The notes under the pieces were generated by a model, which saw nothing but the letters and a program-made list of their open reading frames with translations, was not told the origin of the DNA and made no database searches. From positions 1 to 47,571 of the forward strand of contig VRUK01000037.1 in NCBI GenBank assembly GCA_019456195.1: a stretch of DNA of 47,571 bases, written 5' to 3'. Below are positions 34,820 to 45,135 of this stretch, one piece after another (within the stretch, counting starts at the first letter, position 1; each line of letters begins with the position of its first letter). The DNA is from Planctomycetota bacterium (lineage in GTDB: Bacteria; Planctomycetota; Phycisphaerae; Sedimentisphaerales; Anaerobacaceae). The position numbers and the translations under genes are program-made.

Positions 34820-37384
34820 CTAAATAACTATATTTACCAGTCGCGATTTAATAACGATGATATTCTTAGGGCTTTTGTCGGCCAAAGCAGCGACCACTTT
34901 TTCGCTGGCCAGTGCTTTTTGCTTTATTTGTTCTTCGTCCGTATCGGCGGAGACAACAATTCTGTCCTTTATTTTGCCGTTGACTTGTACAGCCAATTCA
35001 ATTTCCTTTTCTTTGATAAGGTTCTTGTCATATTCGGGCCATGGTTCATAAGTCATGCTGTCCGAATGGCTCAATATTTTCCAGAGTTCTTCAGCGATGT
35101 GAGGCGCAAATGGAGCGAGAATCAACACGAACTTCTCAACTACTGTTTTTGGTTTAATGGCTTGTTTGCTGAGGTGATTGATAAAAATCATCATTGCGCT
35201 TATTGCAGTATTAAAACCAAAAGTATCGATGTCATAGCCGACTTTTTTAATTGTCTGATTCAACAGTCTAAGCGTTGCCTCATCAGCCTGAATTCCTTGT
35301 ATCTGCCCGGAAAGCTCGCCTGTATCTTCGTCAACAATTGTTCGCCATGTCTTCTGTAAAAACCTATACACGCCTTCGACTCCATGCATGCTCCAGGGCT
35401 TCATTGCCTCCAAAGGCCCCATGAACATTTCATAAAGCCGCAAAGAATCGGCGCCATAGTCTGCAATAACCTTATCCGGATTGACTACATTACCGCGGGA
35501 CTTGCTCATCTTCTGTCCGTCCGCACCTAAAATCATTCCCTGATTGATGAGCTTCTTGAATGGCTCTTTCGTGCTGACGTAACCCAGATCATAAAGGAGT
35601 TTGTGCCAGAATCGCGAATACAAAAGATGCAGGACGGCATGTTCGGCCCCTCCGATATACAAATCTACTCCTACATCACCCATCCAGTATTTTTCCTTTT
35701 CCGGGTTCCATCCTTGCTGGTTATTATCCGGGTCAAGATACCTGAGATAATACCAGCAACTGCCTGCCCATTGCGGCATTGTGTTTGTTTCGCGTTTGGC
35801 TTTTGAACCATCGGGTAGTGTTACATTTACCCAGCCTTCAGCACTTGCCAGCGGTGGTTCACCTGTACCGGTGGGTTTATAATCCTTGACCACGGGCAGC
35901 TCCAGAGGAAGTTCTTCTTCCGAAAGTCCTGTGATGCTCCCGTTTTCAGTATGTAAAATCGGAAACGGCTCACCCCAGTAACGTTGCCTGCTGAAGAGCC
36001 AGTCACGCAGCTTATAATTAACAGCTTTTTTCCCCTGGCCTTTCTTTGCGAGCCAGTCTGTGATTTGCTCCTTGAATTCCGTCGTACCTTGGCCATTGAA
36101 TTGGCCGCTGTTAATCGCCCTGCCGTCGCCGGCGAAGCACAACTTTCCTTGTCTAACCAGTTCCGCTTGTTCACTGTCATGCGGCTCAACAACCGGGACA
36201 ATCGGCAATTCGAACTTTGTAGCGAACTCAAAGTCACGTTCATCGTGGCCGGGGACGGCCATAATTGCGCCCGTTCCATAGCTAATCAGAACGTAATCGC
36301 TTATCCAGATTGGAATCTTTTTGCCATTAACAGGATTTATTGCATAAGCGCCGGTAAAAACTCCGGTTTTCTCTTTTGCCAAATCAGTTCGATCAAGGTC
36401 ACTTTTCCGAGCCGCCTGCTCACGATATTCTTTAACTTCTTCTTTATGGTCATCGGTTGTAATAATATCAACCGCCTCAAGCTCTGGGGCGAACACCATA
36501 TAAGTAGCACCAAAAAGTGTATCCGGCCGGGTCGTAAATACCCAGATATCCCGGTCGCAATTTTCTATTTCAAATTTTACATTGGCACCAATGCTTTTGC
36601 CTATCCAGTCCTGTTGCAGTTTTTTAATAGAATCCGGCCAGTCAACTTCGGTTAAATCTTCGAGCAGTCGGTCGGCGTATTTTGTTATTCGCAGCATCCA
36701 TTGCCGCATCGGCTTTCTGATTACAGGATGATCGCCGCGTTCGCTCAGCCCGCCTATAACTTCCTCATTGGCTAAAACCGTCCCGAGCTCAGGGCACCAG
36801 TTCACCGGAACCTCTGCTTCATACGCCAGACGATGCTCAGCTATATATTTTTGTTTATCTTGTTCACTCAATCCTTCCGGAATGGGCAGATCTTCGATTG
36901 GTTTTGCTTTTTGTTCGGTCTCGTCGAAATAACTGTTAAAGATTTTCAGGAAAATCCACTGTGTCCACTTGTAGTAATTCGGATAGGTAGTGTTCACTTC
37001 CCGGTCCCAGTCATAGCTAAAGCCGAGGGATTTAATTTGCTTGCGGATATTATCTATGTTCTTTTGTGTCGTTTCTTTAGGAGCGGTTCCTGTTTTAACG
37101 GCATATTGTTCTGCAGGCAGCCCGAAGGCATCCCAACCCATGGGATGCAGGACATTAAAGCCTTTCATTCGTTTATAACGGGCAACTATGTCGCTTGCGG
37201 TATAGCCCTCAGGATGGCCGACGTGCAGACCCTGGCCGCTGGGATAGGGAAACATATCAAGCACGTAATATTTGCGCTTGGAGTCGTCGCAGTCATGTGC
37301 TTTGAATGTTTTATGTTCTTGCCAGAAGTCCTGCCACTTCTTTTCAATTTCGCCGAATTTATAAAGCCCCTTCTTTGAATACAT
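34820..37384 (-). CDS. leuS: Leucyl-tRNA synthetase
   Basis: Class I aminoacyl-tRNA synthetase of 854 residues. The HIGH motif is HVGH (54-57, in [15 protein letters not shown]), the editing domain carries the [14 protein letters not shown] stretch, and the KMSKS motif is intact in [13 protein letters not shown]. The C-terminal anticodon-binding and Leu-specific domains are complete. It heads a two-gene unit with the CYTH gene. Confidence 0.98.
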   Translation of the reverse strand: MYSKKGLYKFGEIEKKWQDFWQEHKTFKAHDCDDSKRKYYVLDMFPYPSGQGLHVGHPEGYTASDIVARYKRMKGFNVLHPMGWDAFGLPAEQYAVKTGTAPKETTQKNIDNIRKQIKSLGFSYDWDREVNTTYPNYYKWTQWIFLKIFNSYFDETEQKAKPIEDLPIPEGLSEQDKQKYIAEHRLAYEAEVPVNWCPELGTVLANEEVIGGLSERGDHPVIRKPMRQWMLRITKYADRLLEDLTEVDWPDSIKKLQQDWIGKSIGANVKFEIENCDRDIWVFTTRPDTLFGATYMVFAPELEAVDIITTDDHKEEVKEYREQAARKSDLDRTDLAKEKTGVFTGAYAINPVNGKKIPIWISDYVLISYGTGAIMAVPGHDERDFEFATKFELPIVPVVEPHDSEQAELVRQGKLCFAGDGRAINSGQFNGQGTTEFKEQITDWLAKKGQGKKAVNYKLRDWLFSRQRYWGEPFPILHTENGSITGLSEEELPLELPVVKDYKPTGTGEPPLASAEGWVNVTLPDGSKAKRETNTMPQWAGSCWYYLRYLDPDNNQQGWNPEKEKYWMGDVGVDLYIGGAEHAVLHLLYSRFWHKLLYDLGYVSTKEPFKKLINQGMILGADGQKMSKSRGNVVNPDKVIADYGADSLRLYEMFMGPLEAMKPWSMHGVEGVYRFLQKTWRTIVDEDTGELSGQIQGIQADEATLRLLNQTIKKVGYDIDTFGFNTAISAMMIFINHLSKQAIKPKTVVEKFVLILAPFAPHIAEELWKILSHSDSMTYEPWPEYDKNLIKEKEIELAVQVNGKIKDRIVVSADTDEEQIKQKALASEKVVAALADKSPKNIIVIKSRLVNIVI

Positions 37385-37526
37385 CTGTATTTACTGCTCC
37401 TTATCAATGAAAAAAACAATCTTTTCTTACACAATAAGATAAATATCCGTGAAAATCCACTAAATTTCATCGTCTATTAGAAGGTGTGAACTTTGACGAG
37501 TTTTTTATTTTGATGTTGTTGGCTTA

Positions 37527-37544
37527 ATAGGCTTCAATGCCTAT
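37527..37544. repeat. Short hairpin after the TolC-like gene
   Basis: Perfect ATAGGC/GCCTAT stem with six-base loop about 20 bp beyond the TolC-family stop codon. There is no T-run on the minus strand, so a terminator is possible but not supported. Confidence 0.3.
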
Positions 37545-37562
37545 ATTTGCCGAGTTGAAGGC

Positions 37563-39167
37563 TTAACGCTCCCACATTCCGTCCGGACGGACATAGAGCA
37601 CTCCGGTATCGCGATAAAAGTTCAAGGTTGCGATAGTATAATCCACCAAAGTTTGCGTTGCTGAATTCTGTGCGTCAAACAAATCATCCTGGGCGCTGAG
37701 CACACGACGGCTGCTTGCCCTGCCATACTGAAGCAGCAGATATGTCTTGTTAAACCGTTTCTCTGCCAATTGAAGAGCTTCCAGTTGTACTTTGTGGCGT
37801 TTGGCGGCTTCATCAAGATCGCGGTAGGCCTGGCGCACCTGGAGCTTTACTATGTCAGCGGCCAGGTCGTATTCTCGCTGCCGCTGATTCAAGGTTATCA
37901 GGGCCTTGCGATATACGTGTTGCTCTGGCACACGATCCAGGGGTAAATCAAGTTCGAAACCAAGGCCATACTCTTCTCCAAAGGGCCTTAAAGTATTACG
38001 GTCGGCTCGTCTTGATGAAACAGCATCGGCACTGCCAATTATGTTTAACTCGGCACGGAGTGCGTCGGTGGTAACAAAAACTTTACGCTGGGCGTCGATG
38101 ACTGCATCGGCATTGTTGGCCATATCGAGGCGTCGTAGCAATGCTGCTTCAATTACCTCAGCCTCAGAAAAATCAGGTTTGGCCATCTCTGTAGCTCTTA
38201 AAGCCTCAAGCTCATTTTCATCTAATTGGAATTCCGCTGTAGTGGGTAAACTCAGAGTTATCTTAAATTCATCAAGCGCCTGCTTGTATTCTTTTTCTGC
38301 CTGAATGCGGATATCGAATGCTTTTAGTTTGTCCTGTCGGGCCCGGTCCAGCTCAAACTGAGGAATACGGCCGGCGTTGGCTAATTTTTCTATCCGTCCC
38401 AAAACCTGGCTTAGAGTATTGTAATTTGTCCGGGCATTCTTTACCGCATCAAGCCTCTGCATAACGCCGTAATACTGACTGATAACAGAAACTACGAATT
38501 TTTTACGATATCGATTGAACGAGCGTACTTCGTAAAGTGTGTCACGTTCGGCCTGAGTGAGATTTTCCAGAACAATTCTCCGGTCGCCGCCGCGGAGTAA
38601 AGGTTGTATTACGGTAACGCTTAAGAGCGAAGCCAGCCCGCTTCGCAAATTACCGCTGAGTACATCTACCCAGGCGGAGGCAACTTTTGTGCTGATTCTG
38701 GCGCCGCTGGCTAACAATTGGTTAAAACCGTAATTAGCTTCAATGCCCAATACCTCGTCATTACGGTCGGCGGCATATCCGCCTCCTACCACTCTGAAAA
38801 ACTGCCTTTCAAATTCATAACGTGTCAGGCTCTGGTCAAGGGCCTTGATGTACAAATCTTCTTTGTTGGTTTGATATTCACGATTGTGAGCAGTTGCGAG
38901 AGCTACGGCCTGTGAGAGGCTCAGGATGCCTGAAGCAGGAACGGATTTTTCAACCTGTATGTCACTGGGTGACGGAGTAGTGTCGCTGATTTTATAGTTG
39001 GCTTTTGTGCCGTAATCTACCCGCCATTTTTGATCTATGATGTTATAGACTTTTTCGTCAGCTTCTTTTTTATAGTTATGCTGAGTGCACCCTGCCAAAT
39101 TAAACAAACAGACAAGACCGCATATAATCATATAAGCCGGTTGTTTGGTAAAATAAGTGCAATTCAT
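37563..39167 (-). CDS. TolC-family outer membrane channel lipoprotein
   Basis: 534 residues. Lipoprotein signal with lipobox LAGC (Cys27), then two long helical OEP repeats typical of TolC trimers (for example LSLSQAVALATAHNREYQTN in part, FELDRARQDKLKAFDIRIQAEKEY in part, and LQVRQAYRDLDEAAKRHKVQ). It should form the outer-membrane exit duct. It follows the HlyD-like gene by 82 bp and is the last gene of the VTC/DUF4956 operon; no pump gene lies beside it. Confidence 0.9.
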   Translation of the reverse strand: MNCTYFTKQPAYMIICGLVCLFNLAGCTQHNYKKEADEKVYNIIDQKWRVDYGTKANYKISDTTPSPSDIQVEKSVPASGILSLSQAVALATAHNREYQTNKEDLYIKALDQSLTRYEFERQFFRVVGGGYAADRNDEVLGIEANYGFNQLLASGARISTKVASAWVDVLSGNLRSGLASLLSVTVIQPLLRGGDRRIVLENLTQAERDTLYEVRSFNRYRKKFVVSVISQYYGVMQRLDAVKNARTNYNTLSQVLGRIEKLANAGRIPQFELDRARQDKLKAFDIRIQAEKEYKQALDEFKITLSLPTTAEFQLDENELEALRATEMAKPDFSEAEVIEAALLRRLDMANNADAVIDAQRKVFVTTDALRAELNIIGSADAVSSRRADRNTLRPFGEEYGLGFELDLPLDRVPEQHVYRKALITLNQRQREYDLAADIVKLQVRQAYRDLDEAAKRHKVQLEALQLAEKRFNKTYLLLQYGRASSRRVLSAQDDLFDAQNSATQTLVDYTIATLNFYRDTGVLYVRPDGMWER

Positions 39168-39249
39168 ATCTATAATTTCTATTCTCTTTAATCAAGCTTT
39201 CAAGTTCCTTCTTACTCTTTAGATTTACCTGCAAAGCTTTGAGTCTTAT

Positions 39250-40425
39250 CTAAAGTTTGCGTATCCCGACGACCTCACCTGTTATAAGCTTCATTTGAGG
39301 TGGAGCTTTAATCAGGAATGGTCTCCCCCACTCCGGGACATTTTGATTTCGCCACAGCCTTGTCGGTAATTGTTCAACGATCGGCCCAATGTATGTTATC
39401 TGGGAACGTGCAATCTCAATCTTTTCTGACTCGCCCTTTTTCGCGAGTTCTACGGCCATTCCTTTGCGAATTTGATTCACCTGGCCTGCTAAGGCATAGG
39501 CGATGATTTCAGTGGGTTTAACCTCAGTTATTGTGAGTATCGGCTCGCTTGCTAATACAGCTTCTCCCGGCCAATGCAGAATTTGGCTTACGATACCGTC
39601 AATTGGAGCAGTTAGCTTCAATGTTTTCCGTGGCTCTAATGCCTCAATTTGCACTAATAATTCATCCATCCGTCGCTCCTGAATCTTTATTGCTTTGCGG
39701 ATAACGTTAAGAGCATTTTCCACCGAGGGATGGTGAGGTTTGAATCGTATATATTCATCGTGCCGCTGCTGGGTTTGTTGAAGAGCGGTTTTCGCCTGCT
39801 CCAGGAGCTGCTCGTTTTCCTCAATCTTTTTCGCCAGCGCTTCGTATTGAACTTGGGCTTTCTGAAGTTCGTAAGGTGCTACGGCCTCCTGTGCCAGAAG
39901 CTCCTTAATGGTTTGTACTTCCAAAGCCAGGTCTTCCAGCATTATTCGATCAGTTTCGATTAGTGCTCTGTACCTTAGTATCTCAAGTCGGGCGCTTTCA
40001 ACGTCAACTGAAAATCTTCTACTGTCGCTGAGACGGCTGGTTTCACGGTCCGCTTTTTCAGCGAGCAGGTCGTCCTGTGTGGGCACTAATTGTGATGTCA
40101 GGTGTTCTATTTCAGCTAAGATAGTGGATAATTTCGCCTGCAACTGGTCTTGCGGCTGTTCGTTATCGAGGATAGTGTCAACAATAGCCACCGGTTGTCC
40201 GAGGCTGACTTGGTCAAACAATTGAACCGGCATGCTTGTCAGACGTCCTGGGCAGTTGGCTGCAATCTGGCGAACCTGTCCCTGCGCAATGCCCATGACT
40301 TCAAAACGTTGTGAGCGACGAGTGAAAAGCCCAACCACGCATGCGACGACACTTAGCCAAACCAGAATAGGCAGGATGTGCCGGCGTAAACGAGAGAGAA
40401 AACTTGTTGGGCTTATTATTTTCAT
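39250..40425 (-). CDS. HlyD-family periplasmic adaptor (membrane fusion protein)
   Basis: 391 residues: one N-terminal transmembrane helix (about 17-34), a barrel-sandwich/lipoyl half (GQVRQIAANCPGRLTSMPV), a long coiled-coil hairpin (about 85-245, Glu/Gln/Leu rich) and the second lipoyl half (LKLTAPIDGIVSQILHWPGEAV) with a beta-barrel. Such adaptors bridge an inner-membrane partner to a TolC duct. Here the only inner-membrane partner in the unit is DUF4956, seven bases upstream. Confidence 0.9.
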   Translation of the reverse strand: MKIISPTSFLSRLRRHILPILVWLSVVACVVGLFTRRSQRFEVMGIAQGQVRQIAANCPGRLTSMPVQLFDQVSLGQPVAIVDTILDNEQPQDQLQAKLSTILAEIEHLTSQLVPTQDDLLAEKADRETSRLSDSRRFSVDVESARLEILRYRALIETDRIMLEDLALEVQTIKELLAQEAVAPYELQKAQVQYEALAKKIEENEQLLEQAKTALQQTQQRHDEYIRFKPHHPSVENALNVIRKAIKIQERRMDELLVQIEALEPRKTLKLTAPIDGIVSQILHWPGEAVLASEPILTITEVKPTEIIAYALAGQVNQIRKGMAVELAKKGESEKIEIARSQITYIGPIVEQLPTRLWRNQNVPEWGRPFLIKAPPQMKLITGEVVGIRKL

Positions 40426-40432
40426 ACGCGGC

Positions 40433-41131
40433 TTATACCTCCAGCAGTTGCTCCTGCATTGTCAGATTGATGTTTTCGAGGCCTTCGATCTGTTGCAGTT
40501 CGGACAGCAACTGTTGGTTTTTTGCAGCATTTCGTATCATCAACTGATAGGCGTATTCAACTTCAGCAGTGCCAAAGCCGCTGGCTTGCGCCGATATGAG
40601 AGTAAAACTGCCGCAGAAACGTTTAAGAATTTTGGAAATTGGATTATCAGGCCCAATGTGGCCCCTGAAACTAAACCGCAAAAAGCCGTTGTGTGGTTGG
40701 TGTGTACCGAAACTGGTAAGGTATAGATATATTACTATCAAGCTCAGAATCAAAGTCCCGAGAATAGCTACATCGTAACGCTGAGAACCAGCCGCCATGC
40801 CAACTACCAGTGAACAAAAAATGAAGGCTATGTCTCTGGTGTCTTTGATGATGTTGCGGAAACGTACAATCGCTAAAGCACCCATAAGACCGACGGCGGT
40901 GATAATGCTGGTACCGATGACTGCCATAACCATTGCCACAACGACGGTGATTAGAATCAGCGATTGGACAAAGGATTTTGAATAAGACAAACCGCTGTGA
41001 GTAAAATAATAAACCCAGGCCAGGACCTGTCCGAGGGCAAAGGCAAGCAGTAAGGATAACAGAACTGCCTCGGGCGTAAAAACTCCGCCCAATGAGGAAG
41101 GACCTTCAAGTATTTGCCACATTCTATCCAT
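40433..41131 (-). CDS. DUF4956 integral membrane protein
   Basis: 232 residues, about five hydrophobic segments in the first 150 (roughly 21-42, 54-72, 74-89, 100-114, 120-148), with the strongly conserved DUF4956 stretch GLMGALAIVRFRNIIKDTRD between them. The C-terminal ~80 residues are soluble and contain an FGTAEVEYAYQL segment. DUF4956 genes are commonly found beside VTC-domain genes; the biochemical role is unproven, but a membrane partner of the polymerase is a reasonable inference. The ATG is three bases after the VTC stop codon. Confidence 0.9.
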   Translation of the reverse strand: MDRMWQILEGPSSLGGVFTPEAVLLSLLLAFALGQVLAWVYYFTHSGLSYSKSFVQSLILITVVVAMVMAVIGTSIITAVGLMGALAIVRFRNIIKDTRDIAFIFCSLVVGMAAGSQRYDVAILGTLILSLIVIYLYLTSFGTHQPHNGFLRFSFRGHIGPDNPISKILKRFCGSFTLISAQASGFGTAEVEYAYQLMIRNAAKNQQLLSELQQIEGLENINLTMQEQLLEV

Positions 41132-41134
41132 AGT

Positions 41135-41980
41135 TTACATATCCACTAACTGGGGCGCACAAAACTGTAACAAACAAGAATCTTGAATTGAAGAAGCGTA
41201 CTTTGATATTGAGCGTTGCCTTAAATTAAAGCACTTGACTAATTGGCTAAGCCAAAAAGGATAACAATCAGTGAATTTTATTTCCAAAACGACACCGCCT
41301 CTTGTAAAGGGATTGCGCTGCCAGCCGCCGCCGCCAAGTCTCACTTCAGGTTCTTTAGTAACACAGTAAGCAAGCTCACGGTCGAAGGTTACTCTTACTT
41401 TGTTTTCCGAACCGCCTTCGTATGCCTGCCGCGTATAACGAATTAATACTGCAGGTTTTGCTCGAATGTTATTCATATACAACTGGAACTGATTGATTGA
41501 ATCTGTATCGGCTGTATAATTCTGTGGTGGCAGTGGAAGACCGCCGAGCAAAACTGGCACATCACGACTCATGACCCGGGCCCGGCTTTTCATAATGATA
41601 GTATTTATCCGGCGCTTAATCTCAAAAAAGCGAGGATAATCCGGTTCGTCGGTGTAACTGCGAATTCGTAGTTTGTAGCGGTTTTGAAATCCTCCGAGAC
41701 TTTCTTTGCAGAGCTGCAGGCTGGTCGAATCCAGATAAAGACTAACAATCGGATAATCACGACTTCGGTGTAATTTACAATACCTGTCCAGGGGTATATA
41801 GGGTGTAATGAACTGGACAATCCCCTCGGCCGTTGATTCGCTTATGTGGTACTTAAGCTCGTGGCGGCACCTAAGAGTTTGGTCAGGCAGCTTATCCGGT
41901 ATTTTTCTTGTGCCCGCATTCCTTTTGCGAGGACCGGTATTCTGTCCGGAAGTCGGTTTTAATGATTTACCCTCAAACAT
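41135..41980 (-). CDS. VTC-domain protein (polyphosphate-polymerase type)
   Basis: 281 residues with the VTC triphosphate-tunnel fold. Tunnel motifs in order: RHELKYHIS (Glu41, Lys43), PIVSLYLDS, RYKLRIRSY (101-109), RFFEIKRR (about 117-124), IRYTRQAYEG (180-189), VTFDREL (197-203) and VLEIKF (231-236). In yeast Vtc4 this domain makes polyphosphate from ATP; bacterial members are less studied. It has no transmembrane helix, so it should act at the cytoplasmic face. The ATG at 41980 with AAGGTGG just upstream was preferred to the TTG six codons earlier. It heads the four-gene operon. Confidence 0.9.
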   Translation of the reverse strand: MFEGKSLKPTSGQNTGPRKRNAGTRKIPDKLPDQTLRCRHELKYHISESTAEGIVQFITPYIPLDRYCKLHRSRDYPIVSLYLDSTSLQLCKESLGGFQNRYKLRIRSYTDEPDYPRFFEIKRRINTIIMKSRARVMSRDVPVLLGGLPLPPQNYTADTDSINQFQLYMNNIRAKPAVLIRYTRQAYEGGSENKVRVTFDRELAYCVTKEPEVRLGGGGWQRNPFTRGGVVLEIKFTDCYPFWLSQLVKCFNLRQRSISKYASSIQDSCLLQFCAPQLVDM

Positions 41981-42174
41981 AACCACCTTTATTATCAAAC
42001 CACTTTCTATATAAGGATATGGAAAGTGTTAACTTTATTTATTTCGAGCACTTACGGTTTTTGACATCTGTTTCAGACATGCACCCCTCTTTACGATGCA
42101 TAAAGCTGGTCTTTTATTCCCTTGACCAAAGCTTTTTACCGCTTAGCCCTACATCCAATCTGATAATTTTACCT

Positions 42175-42204
42175 ATTCTAACATATTTAAGGCGTATAAG
42201 TCAA
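42175..42204 (-). promoter_or_regulatory. Sigma-70-like promoter of the VTC operon
   Basis: On the minus strand TTGACT (42199-42204), 18-nt spacer, TAGAAT (42175-42180). It would give a leader of about 190 nt before the VTC ATG. Confidence 0.5.
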
Positions 42205-42485
42205 CCTTATTTTAGTTCTGTAATCGTTCCGATTATGACGATTATAAGACTTTTTTATAAAATCCCGCTCAACATGGTTAAGCCGGGACTAACAAGGCGA
42301 CCTAAAGAATTGTTTTTAATACTAAATATCAGTCAGTCAATGGAATATCTATGTCTTGGGCTTGGGAGCATCAATCGCCGCACATGCGATGTGATATCTT
42401 TTCTTCAGCCGAGGAATCAACTGAGCTGTCAATAGAATAATCAATCCAATGCACACACCATCCCAAAGTTTTCTTTCAAAGCATA

Positions 42486-42514
42486 TTGACTATTGGCCAT
42501 TGAATTAATACACT
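42486..42514 (+). promoter_or_regulatory. Sigma-70-like promoter of the hom operon
   Basis: TTGACT (42486-42491), 17-nt spacer, TACACT (42509-42514), predicted start near 42521, about 37 bp before the hom ATG. Confidence 0.6.
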
Positions 42515-42557
42515 ACAGAGTTTAAGTTACGAAGCAAAAAATACGAGATAAGATATT

Positions 42558-43880
42558 ATGGCAGAGAAAGTTGTAAAAGTTGGACTTGTTGGTTTCGGCA
42601 CTGTAGGCAGCGGCGTCGCAAAACTGATACTTGAGGATGCAGATTCGATAGCGGCTAAAACCGGCCTTCGGCTTCAACTGGCTTGTGTTGTCGATATTGA
42701 CACAAAATCCCCACGTCCGGTCAAGCTGCCCGAGGGTATCCTCACCGATGATCTGAATAGATTGTTGGACGATGATACTATTCAGATTGGCATTGAGATG
42801 ATAGGCGGGACCGATATAGCAAAACAGGTCCAGCTCAAAATGCTTGCCGCAGGCAAGGATGTGGTTACCGCCAACAAGGCCTTATTGGCTGAATACGGTA
42901 ATGAACTTTACAGGGCCGCTCACAAGAACAATCGCTGTATTGCATTTGAGGCCAGTTGCGCCGGAGGTATTCCCATTGTTTCAGCTATCCGAACGGGATT
43001 GGCTGCAAATAATATCACTGCAATGTACGGCATTGTCAATGGGACCTGTAATTATATCCTCTCAAATATGGCTACAAAAGGTGAGGAATTCTCAGAGGCC
43101 CTGGCTCAGGCACAGGAAAAGGGTTATGCCGAGGCTGACCCCACGCTGGATATCAGCGGCGGGGATAGCGCACATAAATTGGCTATTCTTTCTTCTATTG
43201 CTTTCGGATATGAAATCTCCCTCGACGACATATTTGTCGAGGGCATCGAAGCAATTTCGAGAGACGATATTCGAAACGGTGGTGAAATGGGCTACTGTCT
43301 CAAATTATTGGCTATTGGACAAAAAAACGAACAAAACAGAATCTCACTAAGAGTGCATCCATCCTTTATTGCCCAGGATAATCCGCTTGCACGTGTGAGT
43401 GGTTCGTTTAATGCCGTCAGCATATTCGGCAGTGCCGTCGGGCAAGTGATGTACTACGGTCGAGGCGCAGGAATGATGCCAACCGCAAGCGCCGTTGTTG
43501 CCGATATCATTGATGTTGCTCTTGGTAATTCAGGTACGACTTTTCGCCATTTGAATCTGCAGCCAAGAAGCGCAACAGAACCATTGATAGAGAAAATAGA
43601 TAATCTTGTAAGCAGGTTTTATATCAGGATAATGTGCAAAGACCAGCCGGGTGTAATAGCCAGGTGGAGCAAAGTTCTTGCCGATAATCATATAAGTATA
43701 TCCGGCGCGCTCCAGCATGAAGGTATCGGGCCGGACAATACTGTACCTGTCGTAATTACAACTCATCCTACCCGACAGGAAAACGTTACGGCCGCCCTGG
43801 AAGATATGGAGAAACTTGATGTTATTGGCACTAAGCCGGTTTGCGTTAGAATTGTAGATATTCCAGAGGACAAAGATTAG
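42558..43880 (+). CDS. hom: Homoserine dehydrogenase
   Basis: Reduces aspartate semialdehyde to homoserine. The NAD(P)-binding GFGTVGSGV motif is at about 13-21, DVVTANKALLAEYG carries the conserved substrate-side lysine, and the GGIPIVSAIR, NGTCNYILSNM and GYAEADPTLDISGGDSAHKLA stretches (the last quoted for recognition) are typical. A C-terminal ACT domain (about 355-430) suggests threonine feedback control. At 440 residues it is the standard monofunctional form. Its stop overlaps the GTG start of the next gene by one base. Confidence 0.97.
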   Translation: MAEKVVKVGLVGFGTVGSGVAKLILEDADSIAAKTGLRLQLACVVDIDTKSPRPVKLPEGILTDDLNRLLDDDTIQIGIEMIGGTDIAKQVQLKMLAAGKDVVTANKALLAEYGNELYRAAHKNNRCIAFEASCAGGIPIVSAIRTGLAANNITAMYGIVNGTCNYILSNMATKGEEFSEALAQAQEKGYAEADPTLDISGGDSAHKLAILSSIAFGYEISLDDIFVEGIEAISRDDIRNGGEMGYCLKLLAIGQKNEQNRISLRVHPSFIAQDNPLARVSGSFNAVSIFGSAVGQVMYYGRGAGMMPTASAVVADIIDVALGNSGTTFRHLNLQPRSATEPLIEKIDNLVSRFYIRIMCKDQPGVIARWSKVLADNHISISGALQHEGIGPDNTVPVVITTHPTRQENVTAALEDMEKLDVIGTKPVCVRIVDIPEDKD

Positions 43881-45067
43881 TGACTAAATACGTAATAGTA
43901 ATTCCTGATGGTGCAGCGGACGAACCGCTGGAGCAGTTCGGCAATAAGACCGTGCTGGAAGCTGCCCATACCCCCGGTATGGACAAAATCAGCACATTAG
44001 GCAGGCAGGGTCTTGTCCGGACGGTTCCATTAGGTATGGAAGCCGGTAGCGATGTAGCTCAAATGAGTCTGTTAGGCTATGACCCAAAGCGATATTATAC
44101 GGGCCGAGCACCGATTGAGGCCGAGGCACGTAATATCAAGCTGTCATTAGAAGACTTGGTTTTCAGATGCAATTTGATTACCATTGCCGATGGCGAAATG
44201 GCAGATCACAGTGCCGGCCACATCTCTACCGCAGAAGCCGGCAAACTGATAAAAGAATTGGATGAGCAGCTTGGTAATGAGCAAATTCAGTTTCATGCAG
44301 GTGTAAGCTATCGGCACCTGGTTGTCTTCAAAAAGCTTGATTTCGACGTTCAGACATATCCGCCCCACGACAATATAGGCACAGCGATAGATAAGATTTT
44401 GCCTCGTGGCAAAGGTGCTGATCTGCTCGTTGATTTGATGGCACGTTCGCAGCAGCTTTTTACCGGTCACGATATTAACAAAGTCAGAAAGGATTTAGGG
44501 GAAAATCAGGTAAGCTCCATCTGGCTTTGGGGACAAGGTAAAAGAGCCCAAATGGAACATTTCCAAAAACGGTTTGGGCTAAAAGGCGTTACTGTCACCG
44601 CCGTTGACCTCGTAAAAGGTTTATCGAAGCTTATAGGCTTTGATTTGATAGATGTGCCAGGCGCTACCGGTTTTATTGACACAAATTATCAGGGCAAAGC
44701 TTCTGCCGCAATAGAGGCTCTGCGTGAATATGATATTGTTTTTGTTCATATAGAAGCGCCTGATGAAGCCTCTCACAGCGGCAATGCCGAAATGAAGAAA
44801 AAGGCTGTCGAGCAGATAGATAAATATATCGTAACGCCTGTGTTTGAGGCGCTGCAAGGTTATGAAAGCTGGCGAATGCTTGTAATGCCGGACCATCCTA
44901 CTCCTGTCCGAACCTGTGCTCACTCAAATGAGCCGGTCCCATTTGCTATGGCGGGTGATAATATCAGTGGGATTTTACATACTACTTTTAGCGAAACAAA
45001 CGCGGCAAAGTCAGGATTCAGAATAGACAATGGTTTTGAGCTGATGGAGTATTTCTTAAAAAGCTAA
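43880..45067 (+). CDS. apgM: ApgM-type phosphoglycerate mutase-like protein, proposed homoserine kinase
   Basis: Alkaline phosphatase superfamily protein of 395 residues, related to archaeal cofactor-independent phosphoglycerate mutase. Motifs: VIVIPDGAADEP (first metal Asp), GMEAGSDVAQMSLLGYDP with the predicted nucleophile Ser57, ADHSAGHI, HIEAPDEASHSGN and VMPDHPTPV with metal-binding Asp and His. The subgroup in hom operons is the proposed homoserine kinase (TIGR02535-like). GTG start overlaps the hom stop (TAGTG). No classical GHMP homoserine kinase is in the window, which supports this role; a plain mutase activity remains possible. Confidence 0.88.
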   Translation: MTKYVIVIPDGAADEPLEQFGNKTVLEAAHTPGMDKISTLGRQGLVRTVPLGMEAGSDVAQMSLLGYDPKRYYTGRAPIEAEARNIKLSLEDLVFRCNLITIADGEMADHSAGHISTAEAGKLIKELDEQLGNEQIQFHAGVSYRHLVVFKKLDFDVQTYPPHDNIGTAIDKILPRGKGADLLVDLMARSQQLFTGHDINKVRKDLGENQVSSIWLWGQGKRAQMEHFQKRFGLKGVTVTAVDLVKGLSKLIGFDLIDVPGATGFIDTNYQGKASAAIEALREYDIVFVHIEAPDEASHSGNAEMKKKAVEQIDKYIVTPVFEALQGYESWRMLVMPDHPTPVRTCAHSNEPVPFAMAGDNISGILHTTFSETNAAKSGFRIDNGFELMEYFLKS

Positions 45068-45135
45068 AGTTTATTGAATGTCAAAGCCGAATTCAATAAA
45101 CTAAAGGATTCAATGTAAATTTTAACAGGTTGGAA

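Larger units (their letters stand above)
41981..42557. other. Divergent intergenic region between the VTC operon and hom
   Basis: 577 bp with no credible ORF. It holds divergent promoters listed separately (42175-42204 minus, 42486-42514 plus) and, near the VTC start, a 7-bp inverted repeat CACTTTC/GAAAGTG (42001-42007 with 42022-42028) in the predicted VTC leader. No known riboswitch was recognised. Confidence 0.55.

Noticed and set aside
45068..45135. Lysine riboswitch before lysC
   Set aside because: The gap is only 68 bp, far too short for the aptamer, and lysC is inside an operon.
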